NCBI RefSeq assembly: GCF_900176255.2
Contig: NZ_FXEG02000002.1
Span: 806,001 to 870,000, forward strand
Reading direction: 5' to 3'
From: Mycobacterium ahvazicum
GTDB taxonomy: Bacteria > Actinomycetota > Actinomycetes > Mycobacteriales > Mycobacteriaceae
DNA length: 64,000 bases
Both the position numbers and the translations under genes were made by a program. This document shows, piece after piece, positions 35,192 to 43,538 of this stretch. Position 1 is the stretch's first letter. Each line of letters starts with the position of its first letter. The notes beneath the pieces are model-generated. The model was not told where the DNA came from and ran no database searches. It saw only the letters and a list, made by a program, of their open reading frames with translations.

Positions 35192-36610
35192 CTATTTGGC
35201 GGCCAGGTAGTCCAGCGCGAGGTTGGCGGCGTTGGCGCCACACATGCCGTGCGCGCCGGGACCGGGCGGGGTGGCCGCCGAACAGATATACATGCCGGGA
35301 ATGCCAATGCTGTAGGGCGACAGCGTGATTCGAGGTCCGAAGGTGAGCTGGCGAATGTCCTTCGAGCCGGTCATGATGTCGCCACCGGCATAGTTGGCGT
35401 TGAACGTCGCCATCTGCGTCGTGGTGCGAACGGTCTGGCCGACGATGCGTTCGGAGAATCCCGGCGCGAATCGCTCGATCTGGGCGATGATCGCCTCGGT
35501 GGCGTCGCCGGCGTAGCCGTTGGGGACGTGCGCGTAGGTCCAGACCGGATGCGTATTGCCCACTGACCGTTGCGGATCGGCCAGGTACTGCTGACCTATC
35601 AGCACGAACGGCCGCTCGGGCATGCGCCCGGCGTGGATGTCGCGCTCGGCCGCGGCCAGCTCCGCGTAGCTGCCGGCCAGATGCACCGTGCCGGCCCGGT
35701 GCGCGTCCGGGTTGGTCCAGGGCACGCCGCCCTCGACGGCGAAGTCGACCTTGAACGCGCCGGGTCCACGCCGAAATCTGGTGAAGGCAGCCGCAATTCG
35801 GCGGGGGAGACGGTCGCCGAGGATGCCGGCGACCGCGCTTGGCGCCAGGTCGAACATCGTGACGTCGGCCGGCGGCAGCTGCGACGTGTTCTGCACCCGG
35901 ACACCGGTTTCGATCTTGCCGCCCAGGTCGCTCAGCAGAGCGACCATCGCGTTGGCAATCGACTGCGATCCGCCCGCGGCCACCGCCCAGCCGTGCCGGT
36001 GCCCGGCCGTGATGATGCCCATCCCGATGGCCGAGGTCATCGGGTAGTGCAGCGGCCGGAAGGAGTGGGCCGCAATACCACCGAACAACGCCCGGGCTTT
36101 CTCGGTGCGGAACGCCCGTGCGAACGTCGACGCGGGAAGCACCGTCGGCGCACCGAACCGGGCCAGCATCAGCGGATGGTGCGGGACCCGCAGCAGCGGC
36201 CCCATGATGTCGTCGCTCAACGCGTCGAAACGCGAGGCCGGGTAGCCGAACGCGAGGCGCCAGCGCGACCCGTCACGACCCAGGCCGGCCGCGGTCTGCT
36301 CGACCGAGCGGTACAGCACGCCGGCGCTGCCGTCGTCGAGCGGATGGACGCAGTCGATCTCCGGCCAGCGCCACGACAATCCGTACCGCTGCAGGTTGAA
36401 GCCGTTGAGGAATTGCGAGCCGACTGCCATCGGGTGAATCGCCGAGCAATGGTCGTGCAGCAGGCCGGGAACGATTGCTTCGGTGCTGCGGGTGCCCCCG
36501 CCGACTTCGTCGGCGGCTTCCAGCACGGTGACCTGCACGCCCTTGGCGGCCAGGCGGATTGCGGCGGCGAGCCCGTTGGGCCCACTGCCCACCACCACTG
36601 CGGTACTCAT
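35192..36610 (-). CDS. FAD-dependent oxidoreductase, phytoene desaturase-like
   Basis: A 472-aa flavoprotein with an N-terminal dinucleotide motif (VVGSGPNGLAAAIRLA), the second FAD element (EAADEVGGGTRS) and a C-terminal FAD segment (GIPGMYICSAATPPGPGAHGMCG). It matches the NAD(P)/FAD carotenoid-oxidoreductase-like family common in mycobacteria, mostly of unknown substrate. No carotenoid synthesis genes are nearby, so that name should not be taken as function. Confidence 0.88.
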   Translation of the reverse strand: MSTAVVVGSGPNGLAAAIRLAAKGVQVTVLEAADEVGGGTRSTEAIVPGLLHDHCSAIHPMAVGSQFLNGFNLQRYGLSWRWPEIDCVHPLDDGSAGVLYRSVEQTAAGLGRDGSRWRLAFGYPASRFDALSDDIMGPLLRVPHHPLMLARFGAPTVLPASTFARAFRTEKARALFGGIAAHSFRPLHYPMTSAIGMGIITAGHRHGWAVAAGGSQSIANAMVALLSDLGGKIETGVRVQNTSQLPPADVTMFDLAPSAVAGILGDRLPRRIAAAFTRFRRGPGAFKVDFAVEGGVPWTNPDAHRAGTVHLAGSYAELAAAERDIHAGRMPERPFVLIGQQYLADPQRSVGNTHPVWTYAHVPNGYAGDATEAIIAQIERFAPGFSERIVGQTVRTTTQMATFNANYAGGDIMTGSKDIRQLTFGPRITLSPYSIGIPGMYICSAATPPGPGAHGMCGANAANLALDYLAAK

Positions 36611-36742
36611 CGTTGCACGTTACCGCGAGCGCACGGTACCTCAGCACCTCGGATCCGGCATTGTTGTCAATACCCGTGCGCGATACGGAATTGTGTCGCC
36701 GCGGACATTTTCTTTTCACCAATTTTGGCTAATGATATTGAG

Positions 36743-37318
36743 ATGACTATTCGCGACGATACCGTTTTCGAAGGTCCTCTTCGGCAACTTGCCCGCAGCG
36801 CATGGCAAGTGCTCCTCCTCACCGGCATCCTGGCGATCGCGCTGGGTGTCATCGTGTTGGCCTGGCCAGGACAGACACTGTTTGTTGCCGGCGTCCTGTT
36901 CGGCATCTACCTGGTGGTTTCCGGGATCGGCTACGTGTTCGCCGCCTTCGGGTCGCACGCCGGCGCCGCGATGCGGGTGCTGACGTTTATCACCGGCATC
37001 GTGTCGCTGATTCTGGGATTCTTTTGCTTCCGCGAAGAATTCGAGGCGGTCACCCTATTGGCCATCTGGATCGGCATCAGCTGGCTGTTCCGCGGGATGA
37101 CGCTGCTGGCCGCGGCATTGTCCTTCGACCACATGCCCGGCCGCGGCTGGCAGGCGCTGTCCGGGCTGGTGATCGTGGTCGGCGGCGCCGTGCTGATCGT
37201 TTCGCCGCTGCACTCGATCGCCGTGCTGACCCTGGTCGCCGGCTGCTGGCTGATCGCCATCGGCATCGTCGACGTGATCAGTGCGATGCAAGTTCGCAAC
37301 CGGGCGAAGGCTGCCTGA
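36743..37318 (+). CDS. HdeD-family (DUF308) membrane protein
   Basis: A 191-aa protein with six hydrophobic helices and the repeated family pattern (ITGIVSLILGFFCF, then LSGLVIVVGGAVLI). HdeD proteins are linked to acid and stress resistance in enteric bacteria; the role in mycobacteria is unknown. The ATG at 36743 is supported because the upstream open frame is antisense to the flavoprotein gene. A strong hairpin follows the stop. Confidence 0.85.
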   Translation: MTIRDDTVFEGPLRQLARSAWQVLLLTGILAIALGVIVLAWPGQTLFVAGVLFGIYLVVSGIGYVFAAFGSHAGAAMRVLTFITGIVSLILGFFCFREEFEAVTLLAIWIGISWLFRGMTLLAAALSFDHMPGRGWQALSGLVIVVGGAVLIVSPLHSIAVLTLVAGCWLIAIGIVDVISAMQVRNRAKAA

Positions 37319-37662
37319 CCTGACAACGAAATCCCTTGCAGCACAACGCCGATCGCATGCGGTCGGCGTTGTGTGCAGGACGGCCGGTCGCGGGATGCCG
37401 GTGCGGCACCGGCTGTCGATCAGGCCGTAGTGCGGCCGTGCCCGGGTGACACGTTTCAAGGTTTGCTAACCGCGGGGCAGCACGGACGGCGGTAGTCGGC
37501 TAGGAGGACGCATGCCGACAATCAGCGGGCTCGTGTTGTTTGCTGAAGATGAGCTGCGCGGGTGCGCCACGGGCGCTCTATACACTGTGACACCTGGGGG
37601 AGTCGATCCAGTTCGATCGCACACCGTAAAGCCCACTCACACGCGATCGAGAAAGTTGTGCC
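37319..37662. other. Region between DUF308 gene and cyclopropane synthase
   Basis: It holds the hairpin at 37342-37373 and an ATG at 37512 with a strong ribosome site (TAGGAGGACGC) opening a 75-codon frame that overlaps the next gene in another phase. That frame is not protein-like after its first 25 codons. Confidence 0.5.
37342..37373 (+). terminator. Hairpin terminator after the DUF308 gene
   Basis: The arms CACAACGCCGA and TCGGCGTTGTG enclose a 10-base loop. There is no T-run, as is common in mycobacterial terminators. Confidence 0.6.
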
Positions 37663-38547
37663 TTGTCCTCAAAAGAAAACGAAAGTCCGGGCTTGAAGCC
37701 GCATTTCGAGGACGTGCAGGCGCACTACGACCTCTCTGACGAGTTCTTCGCGCTTTTCCTGGACCCGACGCGCACCTACAGCTGCGCCTATTTCGAGCGT
37801 GACGACATGTCGCTCGAAGAGGCGCAGTACGCCAAGGTCGACCTGTCGTTGGGCAAGCTCGGACTGCAACCCGGCATGACGCTGCTCGATATCGGCTGTG
37901 GCTGGGGCACCACCGTCGTGCGCGCACTCGAGAAGTACGACGTCAACGTCGTCGGCCTGACTCTGAGCCGCAATCAGCAGGCGCACGTGCAGCAGCGCCT
38001 GGACAACCACCCGTCGTCGCGAACCAAGCGGGTGCTGCTTCAGGGCTGGGAGCAGTTCGACGAGAAGGTCGACCGCATCGTGTCAATCGGCGCCTTCGAG
38101 CACTTCGGCCGCGATCGCTACCCGGACTTTTTCAAGATGGCCTATGAGGCGCTGCCGGATGACGGGGTGATGATGCTGCACACCATCATCAAGCCCAGCG
38201 ACGAGGAATTCGCCGACCGCGGACTGCCCATCACCATGACCAAGATCCGCTTCATGAAATTCATCATGGACGAGATCTTTCCGGGCGGGGACCTGCCACA
38301 AGCCAAGAATGTCGAAGAGCACGCCAAGCGTGCCGGGTTCACGCTCGACCGCTACCAGCCGCTGCGGCTGCACTACGCGCGCACCCTCGACAACTGGTCG
38401 GCCGCGCTGGAGGCGAGGCGCGACGAGGCCGTCGAGATTCAGTCGCAGGAGGTCTACGACCGGTACATGAAGTACCTGACCGGTTGCGCGGACCTGTTCC
38501 GCGAGGGCTACACCGACGTCGCGCAGTTCACCCTCACCAAGGGCTAG
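37663..38547 (+). CDS. Mycolic acid cyclopropane synthase family methyltransferase
   Basis: A 294-aa SAM-dependent enzyme of the CmaA/MmaA/PcaA family, which modifies meromycolate chains on the acyl carrier. Visible motifs: HFEDVQAHYDLSDEFFALFLDPT at the start, the SAM site LLDIGCGWGTT near residue 74, GLTLSRNQQAHVQ, and SIGAFEHFGRDRY with the active-site Glu. The C-terminus (YMKYLTGCADLFREGYTD) resembles PcaA most. The start is TTG. It is a paralogue outside the usual clusters and its product cannot be predicted. It converges with ybaK, stops overlapping. Confidence 0.92.
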   Translation: MSSKENESPGLKPHFEDVQAHYDLSDEFFALFLDPTRTYSCAYFERDDMSLEEAQYAKVDLSLGKLGLQPGMTLLDIGCGWGTTVVRALEKYDVNVVGLTLSRNQQAHVQQRLDNHPSSRTKRVLLQGWEQFDEKVDRIVSIGAFEHFGRDRYPDFFKMAYEALPDDGVMMLHTIIKPSDEEFADRGLPITMTKIRFMKFIMDEIFPGGDLPQAKNVEEHAKRAGFTLDRYQPLRLHYARTLDNWSAALEARRDEAVEIQSQEVYDRYMKYLTGCADLFREGYTDVAQFTLTKG

Positions 38548-39023
38548 GCCTGAATGCCGGCGGTGACCGCGCCGGTGACGCCGATCAGATCCTGCGGGGC
38601 CACGGCGACGTCCCAGCCGCGGCGGCCGGCGCTGCAGAACACCCGCTCCCAGGCCAGCACGCTGGAATCGACGACCGTCGGCAGCGCTCTGCGCTGACCG
38701 AACGGCGAGACCGCGCCGACGATGTACCCGGTGGTCCGCTCGGCGACCGCGGGTTCGGTCAGCGTCGCTCTGGTCACGCCCAGCGCCGCGGCGGCCGCCT
38801 TCAGCGACAGCCGGGCGGGGGCCGGCACGACGGCCACGGCCAGCCCGTCGGGCACCGCGATCACCAGCGTCTTGTAGATCTGCCCGGGCGCGATACCGAG
38901 CTTGGCCAGCGCTTTGACGGCTTCGGAACCAAACGAGTGGTCGCGTGGATCGTGGCCGAACTTCACCACCTCGTGCGGCACACCGGCTTTGGTCAGCGCC
39001 GCCAACGCCGGCGTCGCGGCCAC
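38544..39023 (-). CDS. ybaK: YbaK/EbsC-type Cys-tRNA(Pro) deacylase
   Basis: A 159-aa trans-editing enzyme that removes Cys from mischarged tRNA-Pro. The family core is present: KTLVIAVPDGLAVAVVPAPARLSLK with the conserved Lys, and YIVGAVSPFGQRRALPTVVDSS. In M. tuberculosis H37Rv the same locus is annotated as two fragments, Rv3224A and Rv3224B; here the gene is full length. It lies 12 bases downstream of the SDR gene. Confidence 0.92.
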   Translation of the reverse strand: MAATPALAALTKAGVPHEVVKFGHDPRDHSFGSEAVKALAKLGIAPGQIYKTLVIAVPDGLAVAVVPAPARLSLKAAAAALGVTRATLTEPAVAERTTGYIVGAVSPFGQRRALPTVVDSSVLAWERVFCSAGRRGWDVAVAPQDLIGVTGAVTAGIQA

Positions 39024-39035
39024 GTCAGTGCCCTT

Positions 39036-39896
39036 TTACGGCCCGCTGTACCCCGGCGGGTTGACGCCGTCTACCCAGAAGTCGACGCCGAGAGTGCCGC
39101 CGGGCACGCAGTTGTAGACCGACAGGTCGGTGACGCCGTTTTCCAGCAGCACGTCCTCGCACAGCAGCATGTTGCCGGTGAATTCCTTGGACGGCTTGTT
39201 CAGGATGATGTAGGCCGCGTCCGAGTAGACCTCGGGCTTACGGGCCCGGCCCATCGCCTCGTCGCCGCCGAGCAGGTTCTGCACCGCGGCGGTGGCCACC
39301 AGCGTGCGCGGCCACAGCGTGTTCGACGCGATGCCATCGGCGCGCATCTCCTGCGCGATGCCCAGCGCGCACAGCGTCATGCCGAATTTGGCCATCATGT
39401 ACGCCGTAGGCTTCAGCCACTCCTGGCCGAGCAGCACCGGCGGGGACAGCGTCAGGACGTGCGGGTTCTCCCGGCCCTTCATGTGGGGCAGGCACGCTCG
39501 CGACACGGCGTAGGTGCCGCGCACCTGGATGCCGTTCATCAGGTCGAACCGCTTCATCGGGACCTCGGCGATGGACCCCAGGTTGATCGCCGACGCGTTG
39601 TTCACGCAGATGTCGATGCCGCCGAATTGCTCGACGGTCTTGGCCACCGCGGATTCTACGGATTCCGGATCACGGACGTCGCCGACGATCGGCAGGGCCT
39701 GGCCGCCGGCCTCTTCGAGTTCCTTGGCGGCGGTGTACACCGTTCCCGGCAGTTTCGGGTGCGGCTCGGCGGTCTTGGCGATCAGTGCGATGTTGGCGCC
39801 GTCCTGTGCGGCGCGTTTGGCGATGGCCAGGCCGATACCGCGGCTGGCGCCGGAGATGAACATGGTCTTGCCTTGCAATGACGTGGCATGGGACAT
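39036..39896 (-). CDS. Short-chain dehydrogenase (Rv3224-like)
   Basis: A 286-aa SDR with SGASRGIG near residue 16, NNASAINLG near residue 101 and YMMAKFG as the Tyr-Lys pair. The long insert PHPKLPGTVYTAAKELEEAGG is typical of the HSDL2-like subgroup. The ATG at 39896 (SHATSLQGKT) is preferred to the longer frame. It is divergent from sigH; in M. tuberculosis the homologue has the same position. Confidence 0.9.
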   Translation of the reverse strand: MSHATSLQGKTMFISGASRGIGLAIAKRAAQDGANIALIAKTAEPHPKLPGTVYTAAKELEEAGGQALPIVGDVRDPESVESAVAKTVEQFGGIDICVNNASAINLGSIAEVPMKRFDLMNGIQVRGTYAVSRACLPHMKGRENPHVLTLSPPVLLGQEWLKPTAYMMAKFGMTLCALGIAQEMRADGIASNTLWPRTLVATAAVQNLLGGDEAMGRARKPEVYSDAAYIILNKPSKEFTGNMLLCEDVLLENGVTDLSVYNCVPGGTLGVDFWVDGVNPPGYSGP

Positions 39897-39948
39897 GGCG
39901 TCACAGTAACGCCCGGTCCCAACCGGTCGGTTGGGGGGACCTGGCACC

Positions 39949-39975
39949 GGAAATAGCACGTCGGCTGGTGCTGTT
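39949..39975 (+). promoter_or_regulatory. SigH-type promoter upstream of sigH
   Basis: GGAAATA at 39949-39955, 17 bases, then GTT at 39973-39975 fits the SigH consensus (GGGAAYA, 16-18 bases, CGTT) with small deviations. sigH is autoregulated in M. tuberculosis. Confidence 0.4.
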
Positions 39976-40187
39976 GATCATGTCGGTCTCGACAAACGCA
40001 TGTGAGCGACCCGGGCAAACATTGTCGGTCGCAGCCTCTAGATTGGGAGGAGGATCTGGTGTCAACGGCGACAAGCCTGTTAGGCAGTTCAATAGGCGCA
40101 GAGCAGTTGGCTCGCTTGTTTGCGAGTTCGGTGTCGCTAGCAGTGCTGGGTGGCGACGCTGCAACGGAAGGGACCGTGTTAATCGAG

Positions 40188-40844
40188 ATGGCCGACTTAG
40201 ACGATGGCCCAGACGGAGTGACCGGTTCCGACATTGTCGAGCCTGTTGAAGAAACCGACGAGGAGCTGACCGCGCGCTTCGAGCGCGACGCGATTCCCCT
40301 GTTGGACCAGCTCTACGGCGGCGCGCTGCGCATGACGCGCAACCCCGCGGACGCCGAGGACCTGCTGCAGGAAACGATGGTTAAGGCCTACGCCGGATTT
40401 CGGTCGTTCCGGGCCGGCACCAACCTCAAGGCGTGGCTGTACCGGATTCTGACCAACACTTACATCAACAGCTATCGCAAGAAGCAGCGCCAGCCCGCGG
40501 AGTATCCGACCGAGGAGATCACCGACTGGCAGCTGGCGTCCAACGCCGAACACTCCTCAACCGGGTTGCGCTCGGCCGAGGTCGAGGCCCTGGAGGCGCT
40601 GCCGGACACCGAGATCAAAGCCGCGTTGCAGGCGCTGCCGGAGGAGTTCCGGATGGCCGTCTACTACGCCGATGTCGAGGGTTTCCCGTACAAGGAGATC
40701 GCCGAGATCATGGATACCCCGATCGGAACGGTAATGTCTCGGCTGCATCGGGGCAGACGCCAGCTGCGCTCGTTGTTGGAAGACGTGGCCAAGGACCGCG
40801 GGTTCATCCGGAGTCAGCAGACGCACGAGGAGGTGTCGTCATGA
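40188..40844 (+). CDS. sigH: ECF RNA polymerase sigma factor SigH
   Basis: A 218-aa group 4 sigma factor for oxidative and heat stress. Region 2 reads [34 protein letters not shown] and region 4 reads [46 protein letters not shown]. The ATG at 40188 gives the length of the M. tuberculosis protein; the frame is open for 62 more codons to 40002 and longer forms have been considered in other species. The stop overlaps rshA as ATGA. Confidence 0.95.
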   Translation: MADLDDGPDGVTGSDIVEPVEETDEELTARFERDAIPLLDQLYGGALRMTRNPADAEDLLQETMVKAYAGFRSFRAGTNLKAWLYRILTNTYINSYRKKQRQPAEYPTEEITDWQLASNAEHSSTGLRSAEVEALEALPDTEIKAALQALPEEFRMAVYYADVEGFPYKEIAEIMDTPIGTVMSRLHRGRRQLRSLLEDVAKDRGFIRSQQTHEEVSS

Positions 40845-41137
40845 GCGAGTTTTCGCCCGACGGCGCCCCGGCGGGCTCGGATCCGCGCACGAAGGCCGAA
40901 TGCGCTGAATTGATCGCCGAGGTATGGACGCTGCTCGACGGCGAATGCACGGCGGAGACGCGGAAAAAGCTCAAGCAGCATCTCGACGAATGCCCGCCAT
41001 GCCTGCGGCTGTTCGGGATCGAAGAGCAATTCAAGGCGCTGATCGCGACCAAATGCAGCGGCGACAAGGCCCCCGAGGGCCTGCGCGAGCGGTTGCGGCT
41101 GGAGATTCGCCGCACCACGATCATCCGGGAATCGTAG
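40841..41137 (+). CDS. rshA: Anti-sigma factor RshA
   Basis: A 98-aa zinc-associated anti-sigma protein that holds SigH inactive under reducing conditions. The redox motif HxxxCxxC is seen as HLDECPPC near residue 48, with an upstream Cys (KAECAEL) and a downstream Cys (TKCSGD). Its start overlaps the sigH stop, giving stoichiometric coupled synthesis. Confidence 0.94.
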   Translation: MSEFSPDGAPAGSDPRTKAECAELIAEVWTLLDGECTAETRKKLKQHLDECPPCLRLFGIEEQFKALIATKCSGDKAPEGLRERLRLEIRRTTIIRES

Positions 41138-41165
41138 GAAGGCGCTCCAGCGCGACTACCAGCGG

Positions 41166-41240
41166 TTAGGCGTTGGGACGCCTGCCGTGGTTGGCCTTGC
41201 TGTGCTTGCGGTCACGCTTCTTGCGGCCACGCTTGGCCAT
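41166..41240 (-). CDS. Ribosomal protein bL37 (24 aa)
   Basis: A tiny basic protein, MAKRGRKKRDRKHSKANHG followed by RRPNA, matching the bL37 subunit seen in mycobacterial 50S structures. It is preceded by GGAGGTTCTCCCC. It is usually missed by gene callers because of its length. It converges with rshA. Confidence 0.88.
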   Translation of the reverse strand: MAKRGRKKRDRKHSKANHGRRPNA

Positions 41241-41455
41241 GGGGAGAACCTCCGTCGTTCGGTCATGATCTCAGGCGCTGGGCGCCCGTCAGGTTGCCGT
41301 CAATTCTCGCACGGCGCAGCGTGTGCTTTTTCACCCCACCGGGGACCGGCCCGCGCGCCGGTATGCCTGATGATGTTGTGGTTCGATATACATGAGCTTG
41401 AGATGGAAGCCCAGACCAGCCAGCATGCGCAGTGGCCGAAACGAGTGGGGTGAAG

Positions 41456-41671
41456 ATGGCCGAGGATGTTCGAGCCGAGATCGTGGCCAGCGTGCTGGAA
41501 GTCGTTGTCAACGAGGGCGACCAAATCGGCAAGGGCGACATCGTGGTGCTGCTGGAGTCCATGAAGATGGAAATTCCGGTTTTGGCGGAGGTCGACGGCA
41601 CGATCAGCAAGGTGAGTGTGGCCGTCGGCGATGTCATCCAGGCGGGCGATCTGATCGCCGTCATCAGCTAG
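41456..41671 (+). CDS. Biotinylated protein TB7.3 (biotin carboxyl carrier domain)
   Basis: A 71-aa single biotinyl/lipoyl domain. The biotin attachment site is ESMKMEIP near residue 36, and the two-fold hammerhead halves are visible (VVNEGDQIGKGD and VAVGDVIQAGD). It corresponds to Rv3221c. The ATG at 41456 matches the known size; the GTG at 41432 would add 8 residues. It has no carboxylase partner in the window. Confidence 0.93.
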   Translation: MAEDVRAEIVASVLEVVVNEGDQIGKGDIVVLLESMKMEIPVLAEVDGTISKVSVAVGDVIQAGDLIAVIS

Positions 41672-41719
41672 CCTCCGGCGCTTCGCACCTACCGCCGTGG
41701 GACGACGCGGGAGTATTTG

Positions 41720-43222
41720 ATGTCCACGCTCGGTGATCTTCTGGCCGAACACACGATGCTGCCCGGCAACGCCGTGGACCACCTGCATGCCGTGGTCGGG
41801 GAGTGGCAGCTGTTGGCCGACCTGTCGTTCGCCGACTATCTGATGTGGGTTCGCCGCGACGACGGGGTGCTGGTGTGCGTGGCGCAATGCCGGCCCAACA
41901 CCGCGCCGACGGTTCTACAGACCGATTCGGTGGGCAGCGTCGTGGCCGCCGATCGCCTACTGCTGGTCGCCGAGACCTTCGCGTCGGGCACCGCTCAGCT
42001 GAGAAACGAAGCGAGCCAACAGGATTCGTGGCAGCTTCCCGGACCGCACGTTGCGGCGTCGCCGGTGCGCTACGGCGATCAGGTGGTCGCGGTGCTCACC
42101 CAGCATCAAACGGCGCCGACCGCCAATCAGAACTCCGGGCACCTGGAGACCGCCTACCGCGAATGCGCCGCCGATCTGGTCCACATGCTGGCGGAGGGCA
42201 CCTTCCCGGATGTGCGCGACGTCGCCATGTCCCGCTCCACGCCACGGGTGGGTGACGGATTCATCCGCCTCGACGTCGACGGCGTCGTCGCCTACGCCAG
42301 CCCCAACGCCCTGTCGGCGTACCACCGCATGGGACTGACCAGCGAGCTGGAGGGCCACAACCTCATCCGGATCACGCGGCCGCTGATCTCGGATTCGTTC
42401 GAAGCCCAGGAGATGGCCGAGCACGTGCAGGACCTGCTGGCCGGCGGCAAGAGCATGCGCATGGAGGTCGACGCCGGCGGGGCCACGGTGCTGCTGCGCA
42501 CGTTGCCGCTGGTGGTGCACGGCGCCGGCGCGGGCGCCGCGGTGCTGATTCGTGACGTGACCGAGGTGAAGCGCCGGGACCGGGCCCTGATCTCCAAGGA
42601 CGCGACGATCCGTGAGATCCACCATCGGGTGAAGAACAACCTGCAGACGGTCGCGGCGCTGCTGCGTCTGCAGGCGCGCCGGACCGTCAACGCCGAAGGC
42701 CGCGAGGCGCTGATCGAATCGGTGCGCCGGGTGTCATCGATCGCCTTGGTCCACGACGCGCTGTCGATGTCGGTCGACGAGCAGGTCAATCTCGACGAGG
42801 TCATCGACCGGATCCTGCCGATCATGAACGACGTCGCGTCGGTGGACCGCCCGATCCGGATCAACCGCGTCGGTGATCTGGGCGTGCTCGACTCCGACCG
42901 CGCCACGGCGCTGATCATGGTGATCACCGAGCTGGTGCAGAACGCGATCGAGCACGCGTTTGACCCGGCTGCCCCGGAGGGGTCGGTGTCGATTCGTGCC
43001 GAGCGCTCGGCGCGCTGGCTCGATGTGGTGGTGCACGACGACGGGCGCGGCCTGCCCGACGGGTTCAGCCTGGAAAAATCCGACAGCCTGGGACTGCAGA
43101 TCGTGCGCACCCTGGTGGCCGCCGAGCTTGACGGCACCTTGGGGATGCGCCAAGCGCCCCGCGGCGGCACCGACGTGGTGCTGCGGGTGCCGATCGGCCG
43201 TCGGTCCAGGTTGCTGCTGTAG
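41720..43222 (+). CDS. pdtaS: Two-component sensor histidine kinase PdtaS
   Basis: A 500-aa soluble kinase of the HisKA_2/HWE type. N-terminal GAF-like domain (residues about 1-150), PAS domain (about 180-290), phosphoacceptor EIHHRVKNNLQTVAALLRLQ near residue 298, and ATPase motifs ELVQNAIEHAF (N box), VVHDDGRGLPDGF (G1) and LGLQIVRTLV (G2). In M. tuberculosis it phosphorylates the ANTAR regulator PdtaR and responds to copper and nitric oxide. A TTG codon directly precedes the ATG used. A strong bidirectional hairpin follows. Confidence 0.95.
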   Translation: MSTLGDLLAEHTMLPGNAVDHLHAVVGEWQLLADLSFADYLMWVRRDDGVLVCVAQCRPNTAPTVLQTDSVGSVVAADRLLLVAETFASGTAQLRNEASQQDSWQLPGPHVAASPVRYGDQVVAVLTQHQTAPTANQNSGHLETAYRECAADLVHMLAEGTFPDVRDVAMSRSTPRVGDGFIRLDVDGVVAYASPNALSAYHRMGLTSELEGHNLIRITRPLISDSFEAQEMAEHVQDLLAGGKSMRMEVDAGGATVLLRTLPLVVHGAGAGAAVLIRDVTEVKRRDRALISKDATIREIHHRVKNNLQTVAALLRLQARRTVNAEGREALIESVRRVSSIALVHDALSMSVDEQVNLDEVIDRILPIMNDVASVDRPIRINRVGDLGVLDSDRATALIMVITELVQNAIEHAFDPAAPEGSVSIRAERSARWLDVVVHDDGRGLPDGFSLEKSDSLGLQIVRTLVAAELDGTLGMRQAPRGGTDVVLRVPIGRRSRLLL

Positions 43223-43233
43223 GTACCCACGCA

Positions 43234-43270
43234 ACAGCGCGGCCCCGACAAGTTGTCGGGGCCGCGCTGT
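43234..43270. terminator. Bidirectional terminator between pdtaS and whiB1
   Basis: Two 18-base arms pair perfectly around a single central base, with the inner bases of the arms forming the loop: ACAGCGCGGCCCCGACAA and its complement. It is suited to end both convergent transcripts. Confidence 0.85.
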
Positions 43271-43283
43271 CTGGAGACTGGGA

Positions 43284-43538
43284 TCAGACTCCGCTGCGGG
43301 CCTTCGTCCGGGCGTTGCGGCGCTTGAGCGCACGCCGCTCGTCTTCGCTCATGCCGCCCCACACACCGGAATCCTGACCGGTGTTCAGCGCCCATCCGAG
43401 GCACTCCGTGGTCACCGAACACCGATTGCAGACCAGTTTCGCGTCAGCGATCTGCGCGAGCGCCGGGCCACTGTTCCCTACCGGGAAGAACAGCTCCGGG
43501 TCCTCGTCGCGACACACCGCCTTGTGGCGCCAATCCAT
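43284..43538 (-). CDS. whiB1: Transcriptional regulator WhiB1
   Basis: An 84-aa iron-sulfur protein. The four cluster Cys are at positions 9, 37, 40 and 46 (AVCRDED, VCNRCSVTTEC), followed by the GVWGG turn and a basic DNA-binding tail (RRALKRRNARTKAR). It binds SigA region 4 and reacts with nitric oxide; it is essential in M. tuberculosis. The upstream region is long and carries a CRP-type site. Confidence 0.96.
   Translation of the reverse strand: MDWRHKAVCRDEDPELFFPVGNSGPALAQIADAKLVCNRCSVTTECLGWALNTGQDSGVWGGMSEDERRALKRRNARTKARSGV

Noticed and set aside
35570..36742. Upstream part of a 582-codon plus-strand frame
   Set aside because: This part is antisense to the flavoprotein gene; only the last 191 codons form the DUF308 protein.
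38484..39881. 465-codon plus-strand frame
   Set aside because: Antisense to ybaK and the Rv3224-like SDR; Arg/Gly/His-rich with no recognisable fold.
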